Shown here piece after piece: positions 60,349 through 64,000 of a DNA stretch of 64,000 nt. The notes below the pieces were generated by a model. That model was not told the DNA's origin. It did no database searches and saw only the letters and a program-made list of their open reading frames with translations. Positions within the stretch are counted from its first letter, which is position 1. Each line of letters opens with the position of its first letter. Position numbers and translations under genes: made by a program. Source of the DNA: Budorcas taxicolor (Eukaryota; Chordata; Mammalia; Artiodactyla; Bovidae); NCBI RefSeq assembly GCF_023091745.1, contig NW_026292675.1, positions 124,001 to 188,000 on the forward strand, given 5' to 3'.

Positions 60349-63300
60349 TCCATGGCAACACTGGAGAGGAATCCTCAGGTTCCGGCCCCGACTCCACACA
60401 AGGACTGAGGCCCCGGCATGGACGGGAGAGGAATCCCGAGAGGTCCCCTAGCAACTCGCATGGGGACTGGCCTTTCCTGAGGCCACCAGAGCGGGTCCCT
60501 GAGGTCCCCGTCGTAACTCGAGAAGACCTGCCGCAACTGGAGAAAATCCAGGAGGTTCTCCCCTCCAGGCGAGATGAGGCCCATTTCCGCTGAGGCGTCT
60601 CGTGGCTGATCACACCTCACCTCTGGAACTTCGAAAGGGTCCTTCACACCCTTGGTGCAAATCAAGAAGTTCCCCGACCTAGCCGTCTCCACTCGAGAGG
60701 AATCACGAGGGTCCCGCCCACTTCCAGAGGAGCCCCGTTTCCGCCTCGTAGCTCGAGATGAGGGATCCTTTCCCTGCTTCGTCGGGAAAGAGTTCCCGGC
60801 GTTCCCGTAGCATCTCAAGAGGAGGCCCTCTCAACAGGAACGGCGAGAGGAACTCCAGGGTCGTGCCACCATTCCAAGAGTCCCCCAGATGTCTCAGTCC
60901 ATTCCAGAGGAACCTCTTTTCCCTTCACCTGCTCGTCTTTCACGCCGAGGATCGACTCCCACCAAGGTGGCACGTGGCACAGCCCTGTGGGAAAGCCTCG
61001 TGGGAAAGCCTCGAGGGACAGCCTCGAGGGAAAGCCACAGATCCCTTGATCCACGTGACAGGAAGCGTGACACTACTGCTGCAGCTCGGGAGGAAAGCGC
61101 ACGTGCATGCCCCCACTCGAGACGAGGCCTGACTCCCCTGGGGAGACTCAGAAGCACCCCAAGATCCATGGCAACACTGGAGAGGAATCCTCAGGTTCCG
61201 GCCCCGACTCCACACAAGGACTGAGGCCCCGGCATGGACGGGAGAGGAATCCCGAGAGGTCCCCTAGCAACTCGCATGGGGACTGGCCTTTCCTGAGGCC
61301 ACCAGAGCGGGTCCCTGAGGTCCCCGTCGTAACTCGAGAAGACCTGCCGCAACTCGAGAAAATCCAGGAGGTTCTCCCCTCCAGGCGAGATGAGGCCCAT
61401 TTCCGCTGAGGCGTCTCGAGGCTGATCACACCTCACCTCTGGAACTTCGAAAGGGTCCTTCACACCCTTGGTGCAAATCAAGAAGTTCCCCGACCTAGCC
61501 GTCTCCACTCGAGAGGAATCACGAGGGTCCCGCCCACATCCAGAGGAGCCCCGTTTCCGCCTCGTAGCTCGAGATGAGGGATCCTTTCCCTGCTTCGTCG
61601 GGAAAGAGTTCCCGGCGTTCCCGTCGCATCTCAAGAGGAGGCCCTCTCAACAGGAACGGCGAGAGGAACTCCAGGGTCGTGCCACCATTCCAAGAGTCCC
61701 CCAGATGTCTCAGTCCATTCCAGAGGAACCTCTTTTCCCTTCACCGGCTCGTCTTTCACGCCGAGGATCGACTCCCACCAAGGTGGCACGTGGCACAGCC
61801 CTGTGGGAAAGCCTCGTGGGAAAGCCTCGAGGGACAGCCTCGAGGGAAAGCCACAGATCCCTTGATCCACGTGACAGGAAGCGTGACACTACTGCTGCAG
61901 CTCGGGAGGAAAGCGCACGTGCATGCCCCCACTCGAGACGAGGCCTGACTCCCCTGGGGAGACTCAGAAGCACCCCAAGATCCATGGCAACACTGGAGAG
62001 GAATCCGCAGGTTCCAGCCCCGACTCCACGCAAGGACTGAGGCCCCGGCATGGACGGGAGAGGAATCCCGAGAGGTCCCCTCGAAACTCGCATGGGGACT
62101 GGCCTTTCCTGAGGCCACCAGAGCGGGTCCCTGAGGTCCCCGTCGTAACTCGAGAAGACCTGCCGCAACTCGAGAAAATCCAGGTTTTTCTCCCCTCCAG
62201 GCGTGATGAGGCCCATTTCCGCTGAGGCGTCTCGAGGCTGATCACACCTCACCTCTGGAACTTCGAAAGGGTCCTTCACACCCTTGGTGCAAATCAAGAA
62301 GCTCCCCGACATACCCGTCTCCACTCGAGAGGAATCACGAGGGTCCCGCCCACATCCAGAGGAGCCCCGTTTCCCCCTCGTAGCTCGAGATGAGGGATCC
62401 TTTCCCTGCTTCGTCGGGAAAGAGTTCCCGGCGTTCCCGTCTCATCTCAAGAGGAGGCCCTCTCAACAGGAATGGCGAGAGGAACTCCCGGGTCGTGCCA
62501 CCATTCCAAGAGTCCCCCAGATGTCTCAGTCCATTCCAGAGGAACCTCTTTTCCCTTCACCGGCTCGTCTTTCACGCCAAGGATCGACTCCCACCAATGT
62601 GGCACGTGGCACAGCCCTGTGGGAAAGCCTCGTGGGAAAGCCTCGAGGGACAGCCTCGAGGGAAAGCCACAGATCCCTTGATCCACGTGACAGGAAGCGT
62701 GACACTACTGCTGCAGCTCGGGAGGAAACCGCACGTGCATGCCCCCACTCGAGACGAGGCCTGACTCCCCTGGGGAGACTCAGAAGCACCCCAAGATCCA
62801 TGGCAACACTGGAGAGGAATCCTCAGGTTCCGGCCCCGACTCCACACAAGGACTGAGGCCCCGGCATGGACGGGAGAGGAATCCCGAGAGGTCCCCTAGC
62901 AACTCGCATGGGGACTGGCCTTTCCTGAGGCCACCAGAGCGGGTCCCTGAGGTCCCCGTCGTAACTCGAGAAGACCTGCCGCAACTCGAGAAAATCCAGG
63001 AGGTTCTCCCCTCCAGGCGAGATGAGGCCCATTTCCGCTGAGGCGTCTCGTGGCTGATCACACCTCACCTCTGGAACTTCGAAAGGGTCCTTCACACCCT
63101 TGGTGCAAATCAAGAAGTTCCCCGACCTAGCCGTCTCCACTCGAGAGGAATCACGAGGGTCCCGCCCACTTCCAGAGGAGCCCCGTTTCCGCCTCGTAGC
63201 TCGAGATGAGGGATCCTTTCCCTGCTTCGTCGGGAAAGAGTTCCCGGCGTTCCCGTCGCATCTCAAGAGGAGGCCCTCTCAACAGGAACGGCGAGAGGAA

Positions 63301-63612
63301 CTCCAGGGTCGTGCCACCATTCCAAGAGTCCCCCAGATGTCTCAGTCCATTCCAGAGGAACCTCTTTTCCCTTCACCTGCTCGTCTTTCACGCCGAGGAT
63401 CGACTCCCACCAAGGTGGCACGTGGCACAGCCCTGTGGGAAAGCCTCGTGGGAAAGCCTCGAGGGACAGCCTCGAGGGAAAGCCACAGATCCCTTGATCC
63501 ATGTGACAGGAAGCGTGACACTACTGCTGCAGCTCGGGAGGAAAGCGCACGTGCATGCCCCCACTCGAGACGAGGCCTGACTCCCCTGGGGAGACTCAGA
63601 AGCACCCCAAGA
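60349..63612 (+). repeat. Subfamily block Y-consensus-V-Y (M75-M78)
   Basis: M75 (60349) and M78 (62797) are Y copies that share ttcacctgctcg; M75 also has ccgtagcatc, and M78 lacks caactggag. M76 (61165) is consensus. M77 (61981) has the V signature at about 62003-62490 plus private cgccaagg, accaatgtgg and gaaaccgcac. The three-monomer spacing of M74/M77 and M75/M78 suggests another three-unit duplication. Confidence 0.92.
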
Positions 63613-64000
63613 TCCATGGCAACACTGGAGAGGAATCCTCAGGTTCCGGCCCCGACTCCACACAAGGACTGAGGCCCCGGCATGGACGGGAGAGGAATCC
63701 CGAGAGGTCCCCTAGCAACTCGCATGGGGACTGGCCTTTCCTGAGGCCACCAGAGCGGGTCCCTGAGGTCCCCGTCGTAACTCGAGAAGACCTGCCGCAA
63801 CTCGAGAAAATCCAGGAGGTTCTCCCCTCCAGGCGAGATGAGGCCCATTTCCGCTGAGGCGTCTCGAGGCTGATCACACCTCACCTTTGGAACTTCGAAA
63901 GGGTCCTTCACACCCTTGGTGCAAATCAAGAAGTTCCCCGACCTAGCCGTCTCCACTCGAGAGGAATCACGAGGGTCCCGCCCACATCCAGAGGAGCCCC
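63613..64000 (+). repeat. Partial monomer M79 cut by the window end
   Basis: The first 388 bp of another consensus-like monomer, ending at gaggagcccc. A private cacctttgg is present near 63887. The array evidently continues beyond the window on this side; the left edge at 1 is also mid-array. Confidence 0.95.

Larger units (their letters stand above)
1..64000. repeat. Satellite DNA array, 816-bp monomer, head to tail (ruminant/caprine satellite I-like)
   Basis: The same block recurs without interruption and always in the same orientation. The anchor beginning ttggtgcaaatc appears at 304, 1120, 1936, 2752, 3568, 4384, 5200, 6015 and so on to 63916, which is 78 intervals. Of these, 65 are exactly 816 bp; the rest are 802-817 bp because of small indels. 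Monomers differ from the common form by only a few bases, except a divergent subfamily after 48 kb. No unique sequence, poly-A tract, LINE, SINE or LTR interrupts the array. Unit size, GC richness and 31-bp substructure match my knowledge of sheep/goat satellite I (1.714 satellite), a pericentromeric repeat. The tandem repeat call is certain; the family name is an inference. Likely role: constitutive heterochromatin at or beside autosomal centromeres. Confidence 0.97.

Noticed and set aside
1..64000. rRNA, tRNA or other structured RNA cluster (tandem arrays can be rDNA or 5S)
   Set aside because: No conserved rRNA blocks, 5S internal promoter or tRNA A/B boxes were recognised, and the 816-bp unit with 31-bp substructure does not resemble rDNA.
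48138..64000. A true end of the array or junction with unique DNA near the right side
   Set aside because: Although subfamilies become diverse after 48 kb, monomers remain complete and in register to position 64000; M76, M78 and M79 are again near consensus.

Overview
The whole window is one uninterrupted head-to-tail tandem array of a GC- and CpG-rich repeat of about 816 bp. I found no gene, RNA gene, transposable element, CRISPR array, inversion or unique sequence in its 64 kb. Taking tccatgg as unit start (position 1), there are 78 complete monomers (M1-M78) and a 388-bp partial 79th (63613-64000). Most monomers are exactly 816 bp. The exceptions are M8, M37, M40, M41, M45, M50, M68, M70 and M73 (815), M21 (814), M49 (817), and M65 and M67 (803). 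These lengths account exactly for the distance from the first anchor (304) to the last (63916).

The sequence suggests a ruminant, most likely a caprine bovid (sheep, goat or a close relative). The unit length, the GC richness and an internal subrepeat of about 31 bp match what I remember of the ovine/caprine 1.714 'satellite I', which is related to bovine 1.715 satellite and cervid satellite I. That family is pericentromeric or centromeric heterochromatin on the autosomes. The identification is from memory, without a database search. The sequence alone does not separate sheep from goat.

There are four scales of structure. (1) Degenerate 31-bp subunits; seven consecutive cores in M1 are spaced exactly 31 bp. 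(2) A four-copy 13-bp minirepeat inside each monomer, contracted to three copies in M65 and M67. (3) The 816-bp monomer. (4) Local multi-monomer duplications seen through shared private variants: dimers (M9-M12, M28-M31, M52-M55, M64-M67), a single-monomer duplication (M24/M25), three-monomer spacings (M15/M18, M36/M39, M60/M63), a five-monomer spacing (M43/M48) and an eight-monomer spacing (M8-M10/M16-M18).

Region by region: 1-48 kb is mostly near-consensus monomers with small patches of shared variants. From about 48.1 kb to 63.6 kb the array becomes a mixture of several marked subfamilies, here called X, Y, Z and V, including the most divergent one (V: M62, M68, M73, M74, M77). Open reading frames occur in all frames because stops are rare and 816 is divisible by 3, but nothing supports coding. 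I found no undescribed gene system. What deserves attention is the recent amplification history of the satellite and a few recurring sequence motifs.
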